Source: Verticiella alkaliphila (GTDB lineage: Bacteria > Pseudomonadota > Gammaproteobacteria > Burkholderiales > Burkholderiaceae_B). Taken from it: a DNA stretch of 64,000 nt. Shown piece by piece: positions 21,663-30,361 of the stretch. The stretch lies in assembly GCF_018904615.1 (NCBI RefSeq), contig NZ_JADCNH010000004.1, positions 124,001 to 188,000 on the forward strand, written 5' to 3'. Position 1 is the first letter of the stretch. Each line of letters opens with the position of its first letter. Both the position numbers and the translations under genes were made by a program. The notes below the pieces were generated by a model, which did not search any database, was not told the origin of the DNA, and worked only from the letters and a program-made list of their open reading frames with translations.

Positions 21663-24600
21663 TCAGGCCGCTTCTGCGGTCAATTGAACCGCGGCTTCGA
21701 TATCGACCGCCACGATACGGGACACACCCTGTTCCTGCATGGTAACCCCGACGAGCTGATGCGCCATCTCCATGGCAATCTTGTTGTGGGAAATGAAAAG
21801 AAATTGCGTGTGTTCGCTCATGCTGCGCACCAGGTTGGCATAGCGTTCGGTGTTGGCGTCGTCCAGGGGCGCATCCACTTCGTCCAGCAGACAGAAGGGC
21901 GCCGGATTGAGCTTGAAGAGCGCGAACACGAGCGCCGTGGCCGTGAGCGCCTTCTCGCCGCCGGACAGGAGGTGAATCGTGCTGTTGCGCTTGCCAGGGG
22001 GCTGTGCCATCACCTGCAGGCCGGCGTCGAGGATCTCGTCGCCCGTCATCTGCAGCTTGGCTTCGCCCCCGCCGAACAGGCGCGGGAAAAGCTCGCCGAA
22101 GTGCCCATTCACCGTGTTGAAGGTTTCCTGCAGCAACTGGCGCGTCTCGCGGTCGATGCGGCGAATGGCATCTTCCAGGGTCTCGATGGCCGACACGAGA
22201 TCCGTCTGCTGCGAGGCAAGGAACCCCTGACGTTCACGCGCGGCATTGAGTTCTTCCAGCGCGGCGAGGTTGACCGCACCCAGGCCCGTGACTTCGCGGC
22301 CCACCCGCCCCACTTCGGCCTGCAGCCAGCCCAGACGACGCCGCTCGGCGGGCGCTTCGTCCAGCCATTGGGCGACCGCCGCCAGATCGACCTGGGCATC
22401 CGTGAGCTGCTGATCGTACTGTTCCTGCGCGAGTCGCGCGGCCTGCTCCTGCAATTGCAGTTCGGTGATCTTCGCGCGCTGCGGATCGAGCGAGCGCTCG
22501 ACCTGCTGGCGCACTTCGTCCGCCGCCCGGAGTTGCGCGTTGAGGTCGTCGAGTTCGGCGCGCGCGCGCGCCAGGGCATCCTCGCGCTCGGCCCGCTCGG
22601 CCAGCGCTTCCTGCAGCCCGGCCTGGGCGGCCGCATCATCCAGGACGACGAGCTCCTCGGCCACGCCGCTCAGTTCCGCACGGGCACGTTCGGCCTGCTC
22701 CGCCACGCGCTGCAATGAACGCTGGAGCTCGCCGATACGCGCGGCCGCGCCGCGCTCGGCGAACTCTGCCTCGTGCGACGCACGTTCGGCTTCGCGCACC
22801 GCATCGCGCGCGCCGCGGGTCTGGGCTTCCAGCGTCTCCAGCGCGATCTCGGCATCGGCCACGCGCGACTGCTTCTCGCCCAACTCGCCATCGAGCACCT
22901 CGAAGCGGGCCTCGGCCTCTTCGCGTGCCGCGTGCAGTTCTTCTTCCTGCGCCGCGAGCTCCGCGCGGTCCTGAGCGATGCGTTCGCTCTGCGCGGCACT
23001 CTGCGCGGCCTGCTGGGCCAGGCGCTCGTGTTCGAGCTGGATGTTGTGGCGACGGCTCGTCACTTCGGCCAGTCGCTGGCGCGCGGCAGGCAGCGATTGC
23101 GCAAAGCCCGCGTAAGCCTGCTCGGCCCGCGTGGCGCTCGATCGCGCCTCGTCTGCGATCAGCTGCTGCGCCTTCAGCTCGCGCTGCAGATTGTCGATTT
23201 CCTGCTGGCGCGCCAGCATGCCGGCCTGCTCGGTATCGGGCGCATAGAAGCGGATGCCATGCGCATCGACCAAGTGGCCCGCACGCACGACGAACACCCC
23301 GCCAGGCGGCAACGTGCCCCGGGCCTTGAGCGCCTGGCTGGCATCATCGGCCACGTAGGTGTCGCGCAACCAGCTGCCCACCAGCATGCGCAGACGCGGA
23401 TCCGTCACGCGCAGCAGCTCCACGGCCGGGCGCAGCCCCGCAGGCGCCGCCGGCAACGCATCCGGCACGGGCATCTGGTAGAAGGCAAGCCGTGCGGGCG
23501 GCGCATCCTCGCCCGCGAAGCCCGCGGCCCAGTCGAGCGTGCTCATCTCGAGCGCTGACATGCGCTCGCGCAGCACGGCCTCCAGCGCCGTTTCCCAGCC
23601 CGGCTCCACCTGCAGGCGCTGCCAGAGCCGCTCGCGATTGGCGAGCTCGTGTTTCTGCAGCCAGGGCTGCAGGGCACCGCGCTGCTCCACGTCGCGCTGC
23701 AGGCGCGTGAGCGCGGCGAGCCGCGCTTCGATGGTGCCGGCCGCGTTGGCCTGCTGCTGCGCGTGCTGCTGGGCCGTGCGGCGCTCGGCATCCAGGGCGG
23801 GGACGCGCTCCTCGAGCTCGAAGAGTTCGCCCTCGGCTTCTTCCACGCTTTGTGCCGCGGCGGCCAGATCACCTGCCAGCTGCTCGAGCCGGCCCGTGTC
23901 CGGCCGTGCGAGTTCCTGCGCCTGCTGCTGCAGGCGTTCGCGGCGCAGGGCCAGCTGCTGCAACTGACGATCGGCGTCGCGCTGCGCCTGCGCGGACAAG
24001 GCCAACGCCTGCTCCACGCGCGCCACGTCGCCACGCAACGTGGACATCTCTGCCTGGGCCTCGCGCAGACGCGTGTCCTGCGCGGGCAGTGCCGCGTGCA
24101 GGTCGTCCAGTCGCGCGCGAGCTTCCTCGGTGCGCATCGCCGCCATCTCGCGCGCTTCCTCGGCCTGCGCGATGCTCGCCTGGCCGTCTTCCGCTTCCTC
24201 GCCCGCCTGCGCGATCTGCGTCTGCAACTGATCCCGTCGCTGCTGCAGGCGGTTGCGCGCCTCGACCACGTACCGGATCTCGGCTTCCAGGCGGCTCACC
24301 TCGGTGTTGGCTTCATAGAGCCGGCCCTGCATCGCATGCAAGGCGTCGCTCGCGGCGTACTGGGCCTGACGCATGGATTCGAGCTGCGACTGTTCGCGCC
24401 GCAGGTCAGCCAGCGCGCCTTCGAGTGCGGTCTGTGCCCGCTCGGTCTCGTGGGCGAGTTTGTCGCGATTGGTGTCCGCCTCTTCCTTCTTCATGAGCCA
24501 CAGGGCGTGCAGCTTGCGCTCGCCGTCGCGCTGCAGATCCTGATACCGCTGGGCGACGGCCGCCTGCGCCTCGAGCTTCTCGAGCTGGCTCGTGAGCTCG

Positions 24601-25196
24601 CGCAGGATGTCCTCGACCCGGGTCAGGTTCTCGCGCGTGTCTTCCAGGCGGTTGGCCGTCTCGCGGCGACGTTCCTTGTAGCGGGACACCCCCGCGGCTT
24701 CTTCCAGGAACACGCGCAGCTCTTCGGGCCGCGCTTCGATGATGCGCGCGATCATGCCCTGCCCGATGATGGCGTAGCCGCGCGCGCCAAGCCCCGTGCC
24801 GAGGAAGATGTCGTTGATGTCGCGCCGGCGCACCAGCTGGTTGTTCACGAAGTAGCTGCTGGTGCCATCGCGCGTCAGCACACGCTTGACGGCGATCTCC
24901 GCGTACTGGCTCCACTGCCCGGCCGCCCGCCCCTGCTCGTTGTCGAAGACGAGTTCGACGGACGAGCGCGCTGCCGGCTTGCGGTTGCCCGAGCCGTTGA
25001 AGATGACGTCCTGCATGGACTCGCCGCGCAGCTCCGAAGCGCGGGTTTCCCCCAGCACCCATCGCACCGCGTCGATGATGTTGGATTTGCCGCAGCCGTT
25101 GGGACCGACGACGCCGACGAGCTGGCTCGGTACCTGGATGGACGTGGCGTCCACGAACGACTTGAAGCCCGCTAGTTTGATCTGGGTAAGCCGCAC
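21663..25196 (-). CDS. smc: Chromosome segregation protein SMC
   Basis: SMC forms a ring ATPase with ScpAB that compacts and separates chromosomes. I chose GTG 25196 (VRLTQIKLAGFKSFVD), which matches the family N-terminus and gives 1177 residues; the frame extends 81 codons upstream with no family similarity. Walker A GPNGCGKS is at residues 31-38. Two long coiled coils flank a hinge (about 500-670), and the C-terminal head has LLSGGEKALTA and the Walker B region CLLDEVDAPLDDAN. The zipA gene begins 22 nt after its stop. Confidence 0.96.
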   Translation of the reverse strand: MRLTQIKLAGFKSFVDATSIQVPSQLVGVVGPNGCGKSNIIDAVRWVLGETRASELRGESMQDVIFNGSGNRKPAARSSVELVFDNEQGRAAGQWSQYAEIAVKRVLTRDGTSSYFVNNQLVRRRDINDIFLGTGLGARGYAIIGQGMIARIIEARPEELRVFLEEAAGVSRYKERRRETANRLEDTRENLTRVEDILRELTSQLEKLEAQAAVAQRYQDLQRDGERKLHALWLMKKEEADTNRDKLAHETERAQTALEGALADLRREQSQLESMRQAQYAASDALHAMQGRLYEANTEVSRLEAEIRYVVEARNRLQQRRDQLQTQIAQAGEEAEDGQASIAQAEEAREMAAMRTEEARARLDDLHAALPAQDTRLREAQAEMSTLRGDVARVEQALALSAQAQRDADRQLQQLALRRERLQQQAQELARPDTGRLEQLAGDLAAAAQSVEEAEGELFELEERVPALDAERRTAQQHAQQQANAAGTIEARLAALTRLQRDVEQRGALQPWLQKHELANRERLWQRLQVEPGWETALEAVLRERMSALEMSTLDWAAGFAGEDAPPARLAFYQMPVPDALPAAPAGLRPAVELLRVTDPRLRMLVGSWLRDTYVADDASQALKARGTLPPGGVFVVRAGHLVDAHGIRFYAPDTEQAGMLARQQEIDNLQRELKAQQLIADEARSSATRAEQAYAGFAQSLPAARQRLAEVTSRRHNIQLEHERLAQQAAQSAAQSERIAQDRAELAAQEEELHAAREEAEARFEVLDGELGEKQSRVADAEIALETLEAQTRGARDAVREAERASHEAEFAERGAAARIGELQRSLQRVAEQAERARAELSGVAEELVVLDDAAAQAGLQEALAERAEREDALARARAELDDLNAQLRAADEVRQQVERSLDPQRAKITELQLQEQAARLAQEQYDQQLTDAQVDLAAVAQWLDEAPAERRRLGWLQAEVGRVGREVTGLGAVNLAALEELNAARERQGFLASQQTDLVSAIETLEDAIRRIDRETRQLLQETFNTVNGHFGELFPRLFGGGEAKLQMTGDEILDAGLQVMAQPPGKRNSTIHLLSGGEKALTATALVFALFKLNPAPFCLLDEVDAPLDDANTERYANLVRSMSEHTQFLFISHNKIAMEMAHQLVGVTMQEQGVSRIVAVDIEAAVQLTAEAA

Positions 25197-25248
25197 CGGG
25201 TGACTAGACGGTTGTAAGGGTTGTAAGGCAAGGGTGGAAAGTGCTCCG

Positions 25249-25254
25249 TATAAT
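25249..25254 (+). promoter_or_regulatory. Candidate -10 element upstream of lplT
   Basis: A perfect TATAAT lies in the smc/lplT divergent region, preceded by two TTGTAAGG repeats at 25212 and 25221. The spacing from either repeat is longer than ideal, so this is only a candidate. It would leave a leader of about 155 nt before lplT. Confidence 0.35.
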
Positions 25255-25417
25255 ACCCCACCGCCTGTCGGGGCTTGTCTCCCGCCGCGGTGCGGCATGG
25301 CAGAAATGTCGGTCGCGATGTCCCGGAACTCACACCGCATGCGGCTGTCCCAGCGTGCGCAGTTGCCCCTGTTGAACCAGCGGCCTTCCCAGGTCCGTGT
25401 GTACTGAGAGAGACATT

Positions 25418-26746
25418 TTGAGTCACGCCAGCAAGGCATCCATCCCCAGAGGTTTCTACCTGGTCATGGCGGCCCAATTCTTTTCATCGCTGGCGGACAA
25501 TGCCTTGCTCATCGCAGCGATCGCCCTCATCCAGCAGTTGCACGGCCCGAGCTGGCTCGCGCCGATGGCCAAGTGGTCGTTCGCGCTGTCCTATGTGGTG
25601 CTGGCCGCGTTCGTCGGCGCGTTCGCGGACAGCCGGCCCAAGGGCCGCGTCATGTTCTACACGAACACGATCAAGGTGGCCGGCTGCCTGCTGATGTTCT
25701 GCTATGGCAGCTTCGGCCTCACCACCGACCAGCAGACCTACCTCGTGCTCGTGGCCTACGCGGTCGTGGGCATCGGCGCGGCGGCCTACTCGCCGGCCAA
25801 GTACGGCATCGTCACGGAAATGCTGCCCCCGAGCCTGCTGGTCAAGGGCAACAGCTGGATCGAAGGCCTTACGGTGGTCTCGGTGCTGCTGGGCGTGATG
25901 GTGGGCGGCGCCCTCATCAGCCCGGCCATCTCCAGCCGCATTCTCAGCTGGCACATCGTGCCCGGCCTCTCTACCCCAGCCGAAGCCGCGCTCGTCGTCA
26001 TCGCACTCGTCTATGTCGTCGCCGCGATCTTCAACCTGCTGATCCCGCGCACGGGCGTGATCTACCCGCCGCAGCACACCAGCCCGGTGCGCCTGGTCAA
26101 GGAATTCAGCTACTACGTGCGCACCCTGTGGCGCGACAAGCTCGGTCAGATCTCGCTGGCCGTCACCACGCTCTTCTGGGGCGCGGGCGCCACGCTCCAG
26201 ATGGTCGTGATCGAATGGGGCGGCCAGCACCTGGGGCTCACCCTGGACGAGTCCTCGATCCTCATGGGCGTGGCAGCCGTCGGCACCATCGGCGGCGCCA
26301 TCCTCGCCGGCCGCGTGCCGCTCAAGCGGGCACTCACGGTGCTGTCGATGGGCGTGGGCATGGGCTTCGTCGTGCTGCTGATGCCGCTCGTCGAGAACAT
26401 GGTGGCGGTCTACATCCTCCTCATTCTCATCGGCGGGCTGGGCGGCTTCTTCGTGGTCCCGATGAATGCGCTGTTGCAGCATCGCGGCCACGTGTTGCTG
26501 TCGGCCGGCCACTCCATCGCCGTGCAGAACTTCAACGAACAGCTGAACATCCTGCTGATGGTCGCGGCCTACTCGCTGATGCTCTGGATGGACATCTCCA
26601 TCAACGTCATCATCGTGATGTTCGGCCTGCTGGTGTCCTCGCTGATGCTGATGATCATGGCGTGGAACCGCGCCAATCACCGCGCCGATCCGAACCTGGA
26701 CGACCAGATCGGCCATCACGGCTACGGCACGGCGCTCAAGCGCTGA
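25418..26746 (+). CDS. lplT: Lysophospholipid transporter LplT (MFS)
   Basis: LplT flips lysophospholipids across the inner membrane for re-acylation. The 442-residue protein shows about 12 hydrophobic segments and the LplT-type start RGFYLVMAAQFFSSLADNALL. SPAKYGIVTEMLPP is a further conserved stretch of the family. The likely start is TTG 25418 (LSHASKASIPRG), which has GAGAGA at good spacing; a GTG at 25397 is the alternative. No Aas acyltransferase gene is fused or adjacent. It is divergent from smc. Confidence 0.88.
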   Translation: MSHASKASIPRGFYLVMAAQFFSSLADNALLIAAIALIQQLHGPSWLAPMAKWSFALSYVVLAAFVGAFADSRPKGRVMFYTNTIKVAGCLLMFCYGSFGLTTDQQTYLVLVAYAVVGIGAAAYSPAKYGIVTEMLPPSLLVKGNSWIEGLTVVSVLLGVMVGGALISPAISSRILSWHIVPGLSTPAEAALVVIALVYVVAAIFNLLIPRTGVIYPPQHTSPVRLVKEFSYYVRTLWRDKLGQISLAVTTLFWGAGATLQMVVIEWGGQHLGLTLDESSILMGVAAVGTIGGAILAGRVPLKRALTVLSMGVGMGFVVLLMPLVENMVAVYILLILIGGLGGFFVVPMNALLQHRGHVLLSAGHSIAVQNFNEQLNILLMVAAYSLMLWMDISINVIIVMFGLLVSSLMLMIMAWNRANHRADPNLDDQIGHHGYGTALKR

Positions 26747-26757
26747 GCCTCATCCTG

Positions 26758-26779
26758 CCCGCCCGGCAACCCGGGCGGG
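26758..26779. terminator. GC-rich hairpin between convergent lplT and the UDG-like gene
   Basis: The 9-bp arms CCCGCCCGG and CCGGGCGGG flank a 4-nt loop just after the lplT stop. There is no T-tract. It may stop transcription from both sides. Confidence 0.45.
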
Positions 26780-26821
26780 GGCTGCGCCCGCGGCGCGGCA
26801 ACGGCGCCGCGTGCTCAGTGC

Positions 26822-27772
26822 TCAGTCAGGCTCGCCGTTGACCTGCGCCGACAGGCGCAACAGGCCGCGCCACGTGGCGGCCTTGCCCTCGGCATTGAGA
26901 CTCGCCTGGGCCAGGGAAGGCAGCAGCAACGCCGGCAACGGCACGCCATCGACAGCAATTTCCCCGACTGCATAGAGCTTGCCACCGGGCGCGAGCGCGG
27001 CCATGGCCGCCTCGCCGATGACGACGAGCGCAGCGGCGCCCTCTTCCGCCGCCTGCGGCCAGGCCGCGACGTCGCCCAGGGCATGCCCCTGGGCTGCCAG
27101 AAGCGCCGTCAGAAAACGCTGACGTCCGGGCGCAGCGACATCCTTGTCCAGCGTATCGCCCACGAGCAGCCAATCTTCCTGATCGGGTCGCGTGGCGGGC
27201 GCGCGCACGGCCACCCAGGGATGGGCGTCCGGGGCAGCATCGGCTTCCGATGCGGCTTGGCTCGCCTCGGCGGGATCGACATACGGTTCGCGGTGATAGA
27301 CGTCGGCCACCGGGACCCGCGTGTGGACGGGTGCCTCATCCGATGGCGCCGACGCCTTCGTCGACGGGGATTGCGACCGATAAGGATCCGGGAGCGGCTC
27401 GCGCCGGAACAGATCGGCCGAGGCCGACGCGGCCGGCTCGTCACCCACGGGCTCGGACGCCTCAGCAGCGGCCGGCGTCGGCTCCCTGTCGGCGGACTCG
27501 CTCGATATCGCGTCCCCCAAAGAGTGCGGCGTCTGCGTCAATTCAGAGGAGCCAGGCGCCGTCGAGGCTGGCTGGGCGCTCACGTGTTCTGCTGGCGCGG
27601 GCTCGGGCGTCGCCTCCACAGGCGCCGTAGGCTCGGCGGCGATAACCGCCTCCTGAGGCGCGGGCGCCGCAGCAACCGCCTCCGGCACAGCCGGCGGCTC
27701 GGGCAGGCGCCACAGGTGTTCGATGCCGATCTCGCGCATCCACGCGCGACGAAGTCCTGTCGGCTGACTCAT
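26822..27772 (-). CDS. UDG/HolD-like protein of unknown activity, cysteine-free
   Basis: I recognise the context but not a certain function. The gene overlaps rimI by 4 nt, the place usually held by a family-4 uracil-DNA glycosylase in Burkholderiales and by holD (DNA polymerase III psi) in E. coli. The 316-residue protein has an N-terminal helix (RRAWMREIGIEHLWRL), then about 150 low-complexity Pro/Ala/Glu residues. A C-terminal fold starts at DWLLVGDTLDKD and ends with GKAATWRGLLRL. Where active enzymes have GEAPG it has GDTLD, and I see no cysteine at all, so there can be no Fe-S cluster. Catalysis looks lost; a scaffold or psi-like role is possible. Confidence 0.55.
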   Translation of the reverse strand: MSQPTGLRRAWMREIGIEHLWRLPEPPAVPEAVAAAPAPQEAVIAAEPTAPVEATPEPAPAEHVSAQPASTAPGSSELTQTPHSLGDAISSESADREPTPAAAEASEPVGDEPAASASADLFRREPLPDPYRSQSPSTKASAPSDEAPVHTRVPVADVYHREPYVDPAEASQAASEADAAPDAHPWVAVRAPATRPDQEDWLLVGDTLDKDVAAPGRQRFLTALLAAQGHALGDVAAWPQAAEEGAAALVVIGEAAMAALAPGGKLYAVGEIAVDGVPLPALLLPSLAQASLNAEGKAATWRGLLRLSAQVNGEPD

Positions 27773-28233
27773 GCGCTTTCCTCGTTCGCCATCAACGTCT
27801 TGCGCATCACGATGGCATCCTCGCGGCCTTCCATGGCAGGGTAATAGCTGCGACGCAAGCCGATTCGGACATAGCCAGCGCGTTCATACATCTGCAGCGC
27901 CCGGGTATTGCTCACCCGCACTTCCAGCAACACGGCAGGCACGCCGGCAGCCAAGGTCTGATCCGCCACCCAGGCCAGCAGCTCGCGGCCGATGCCACGG
28001 TGCTGCGCGGGCGCGTCCACACTGATGTTCAGGAGATGCGCGTCGTCTGGAGACATCATCACGACGCAATAGGCGAGCAGCCGGCCATCTTCGCGCACCA
28101 CCCAGGCCAAGTTGCCCGCGGCGAGCGAATCGGCGAAGTTGCCTCGCGTCCAGGGGTGGGTGTAGACGGCGTTTTCGATACGGCTGACGTCATCGAGGTC
28201 GGCCACACTCATGCGCGCGTAGCGCAACGTCAT
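27769..28233 (-). CDS. rimI: Ribosomal protein S18-alanine N-acetyltransferase RimI
   Basis: RimI is a GNAT enzyme that acetylates the N-terminal Ala of ribosomal protein S18. The 154-residue protein has the acetyl-CoA loop QHRGIGRELL and the LEVRVSNTRALQMYERAGY motif that is diagnostic for RimI. It overlaps tsaB upstream and the UDG-like gene downstream by 4 nt each, so all three are translationally coupled. Confidence 0.95.
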   Translation of the reverse strand: MTLRYARMSVADLDDVSRIENAVYTHPWTRGNFADSLAAGNLAWVVREDGRLLAYCVVMMSPDDAHLLNISVDAPAQHRGIGRELLAWVADQTLAAGVPAVLLEVRVSNTRALQMYERAGYVRIGLRRSYYPAMEGREDAIVMRKTLMANEESA

Positions 28234-29003
28234 ACCGGGCTCCCTGCACGAGGATTGCCACCCGCGCCTTCGGCGCGCTCGCGAGTGGTGAAGGCCACTT
28301 TGTCCCGCACGTAGAGCGGCTGCGCGGCCTCGGCGGGCACGGTCTCGCCGGCCCGCCAGGCCGCCAGGCCCAGCCAGGCCACCGCTTCAGCGTCCGGGCG
28401 CAACGGCGCATCGCGCAACCACGCCGGGCGCAAGCCACCGGCTTGGTGCAGTGCCGACGCGCAATCGCCCGCCACGCACAGACCCGCATCGTCGTCCGGC
28501 GGCACGCCCCACGCCTCGGCCTGAGCCTGCACCCACGGCGCGAGGCCCGCCGTGGCAATCAGCACGGGCGCCTGAAGACAGACAGTGTCGTCGCCGGATT
28601 GGCGATACACCGCGGCGTAGATTTCATCCATCCGAGCATCGAGCGCGATGACCCGCACAGGCGCCGGATCGTCGCGCAGACGCCAGGCCACCGCCGCGTG
28701 CGACGGCACCGCCACCACAGGGATGTTCAGGGCGAACGCGATGCCCTGCGTCACGCCACACGCCACGCGCAGGCCGGTGAAGCCGCCCGGGCCCGAGCCG
28801 AAGGCCACGGCGCCGATGGCCTCGCGCGACACCCCGGCCTCGGCCAGCACGGAATCGATCAGGGGGAGAATGCGCGCCGAGTGTTCTGCGGCCCCATCAT
28901 GGGCGGCAAGATGCAGGCGGGTCGTGCCGTCGGCATGCGTGCGCAGCAAGGCGACGCCGCAACGATCGGACGAAGTTTCGAGGGCAAGGAGGCAGTCGGG
29001 CAT
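28230..29003 (-). CDS. tsaB: tRNA threonylcarbamoyladenosine synthesis protein TsaB
   Basis: TsaB is the partner of TsaD in making the universal t6A modification at tRNA position 37. The 257-residue ASKHA-fold protein starts LLALETSSDRCGVAL and has the GSGPGGFTGLRVACG signature. It lacks the TsaD metal site, as expected. It begins the tsaB-rimI-UDG-like operon. The variable C-terminal region is somewhat longer than in E. coli. Confidence 0.95.
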   Translation of the reverse strand: MPDCLLALETSSDRCGVALLRTHADGTTRLHLAAHDGAAEHSARILPLIDSVLAEAGVSREAIGAVAFGSGPGGFTGLRVACGVTQGIAFALNIPVVAVPSHAAVAWRLRDDPAPVRVIALDARMDEIYAAVYRQSGDDTVCLQAPVLIATAGLAPWVQAQAEAWGVPPDDDAGLCVAGDCASALHQAGGLRPAWLRDAPLRPDAEAVAWLGLAAWRAGETVPAEAAQPLYVRDKVAFTTRERAEGAGGNPRAGSPV

Positions 29004-29080
29004 ACTGCGCGCATTGTAGCGGCAGCCCGGGCGTCAGAGGGGCACGGAGCCGTCTCAACGACGCATCAGAAAGATAGGAA

Positions 29081-29407
29081 TCAGCGACGCACCGGCACCG
29101 CGCGATCACGCGGCAACGACGGCTTGCGGCTGGGCGATGCGTAGATATCCTCTGCAGCATCGCGGATCTGCTGGCGAAGCTGGAACCGCTCGGAATCGGA
29201 CAACCCGAAGGTCTCGTCCGACAGCCCCGCGGCATGCGTGAGCGACAGGGTCTGCGCCGTCACGGCACCCAGCGACGCATGGGGCGATTCGAAGCCGGCA
29301 GCACGGGGCAAACCATCATCGCTGCGCACGGGAGCGAACTGCGCAAAGGCCGCACCGGAGTGCAATCCCCCTGCGACAACGGCCAGACAAGCAAGCTTTT
29401 GGAGCAT
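29081..29407 (-). CDS. Small secreted protein of unknown function
   Basis: I do not recognise this gene. ATG 29407 gives 108 residues with a clear signal peptide (MLQKLACLAVVAGG, cleavage after GAAFA). The mature part of about 85 residues is polar, with an FGLSDSERFQLRQQIRDAAE helix and a basic Arg-rich end. The FGLSDSERFQLRQQI stretch looks like a helical repeat and shows no enzymatic motif. It is alone between tsaB and the divergent ompR. A longer start at 29473 is possible but would disrupt the signal peptide. Confidence 0.6.
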   Translation of the reverse strand: MLQKLACLAVVAGGLHSGAAFAQFAPVRSDDGLPRAAGFESPHASLGAVTAQTLSLTHAAGLSDETFGLSDSERFQLRQQIRDAAEDIYASPSRKPSLPRDRAVPVRR

Positions 29408-29570
29408 GACTCGACACTCTTCACTGCACTGAGTGGCCATCATACGATGGGGGTTTCGGGGGTCAGGCGTCACCAGTCGCGTTATTATGTAACAACGGAT
29501 GATTTCCCATAGTGGAGGCGTGGCCTCTCCGCTACAGTTACATTTATCCCGACTCCCTTCCTTGCGTCAA

Positions 29571-30311
29571 ATGCCACATAGCCATACACCTGCTCTGCCC
29601 AAGAAAATCCTGGTCGTGGATGATGACGGGCGGCTACGGGACCTGCTTCGGCGCTACCTGTCCGAGCAAGGGTTCAACGTCACCGCCGTCGAAGACGCGA
29701 ATGCCATGGACAAGGCCTGGCAGCGTGAGCACTTCGATCTCCTCGTGCTCGATCTCATGATGCCTGGCGAGGATGGCCTGTCGGTTTGCCGCCGCCTGCG
29801 TGGCGCCCACAACAATACCCCGATCATCATGCTCACGGCCAAGGCCGAGGACATCGATCGCATCGTGGGCCTGGAAATGGGTGCCGACGATTATCTCTCC
29901 AAGCCCTTCAACCCGCGTGAGCTGCTCGCCCGCATCAATGCGGTGCTGCGTCGCCGCGGCCCCGAAGAGCATCCCGGCGCGCCCAGCCAGGAAGAAGACG
30001 ACTGGGTCCGCTTCGGTCCCTGGGTCCTCAACCTGTCCACGCGTACCCTGCTGAAGGATGGCGAGCCGGTGCCGATCACCACCGGCGAATTCTCCGTCCT
30101 GAAGGTGTTTGCCCGCCACCCCAAGATTCCGCTGTCGCGCGACAAGCTCATGGAGCTCGCCCGCGGCCGCGAATACGAGGCCTTCGACCGCAGCCTGGAC
30201 GTGCAGATCTCGCGTCTGCGTAAGCTCATCGAAGTCGATCCGGCCAAGCCGGTCTTCATCCAGACGGTTTGGGGCATGGGCTACGTGTTCGTGCCGGACG
30301 GCGGGACCTGA
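29571..30311 (+). CDS. ompR: OmpR-family response regulator
   Basis: OmpR controls porin and osmotic-response genes after phosphorylation by EnvZ. From ATG 29571 it has 246 residues: a receiver domain with ILVVDDD, the phospho-acceptor D61 (LLVLDLMMPG) and YLSKPF, then a winged helix ending in VWGMGYVFVP. A start at 29499 in the same frame is possible; neither start has a clear ribosome site. It is followed by envZ after about 50 nt. The C-terminal domain resembles OmpR more than PhoB-type regulators (ARGREYEAFDRSLDVQISRLRK). Confidence 0.92.
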   Translation: MPHSHTPALPKKILVVDDDGRLRDLLRRYLSEQGFNVTAVEDANAMDKAWQREHFDLLVLDLMMPGEDGLSVCRRLRGAHNNTPIIMLTAKAEDIDRIVGLEMGADDYLSKPFNPRELLARINAVLRRRGPEEHPGAPSQEEDDWVRFGPWVLNLSTRTLLKDGEPVPITTGEFSVLKVFARHPKIPLSRDKLMELARGREYEAFDRSLDVQISRLRKLIEVDPAKPVFIQTVWGMGYVFVPDGGT

Positions 30312-30361
30312 TCTGATGCCTTGCAATCCGGCGGCCTCGGCCGCCGGCCACCTGCCCCACC

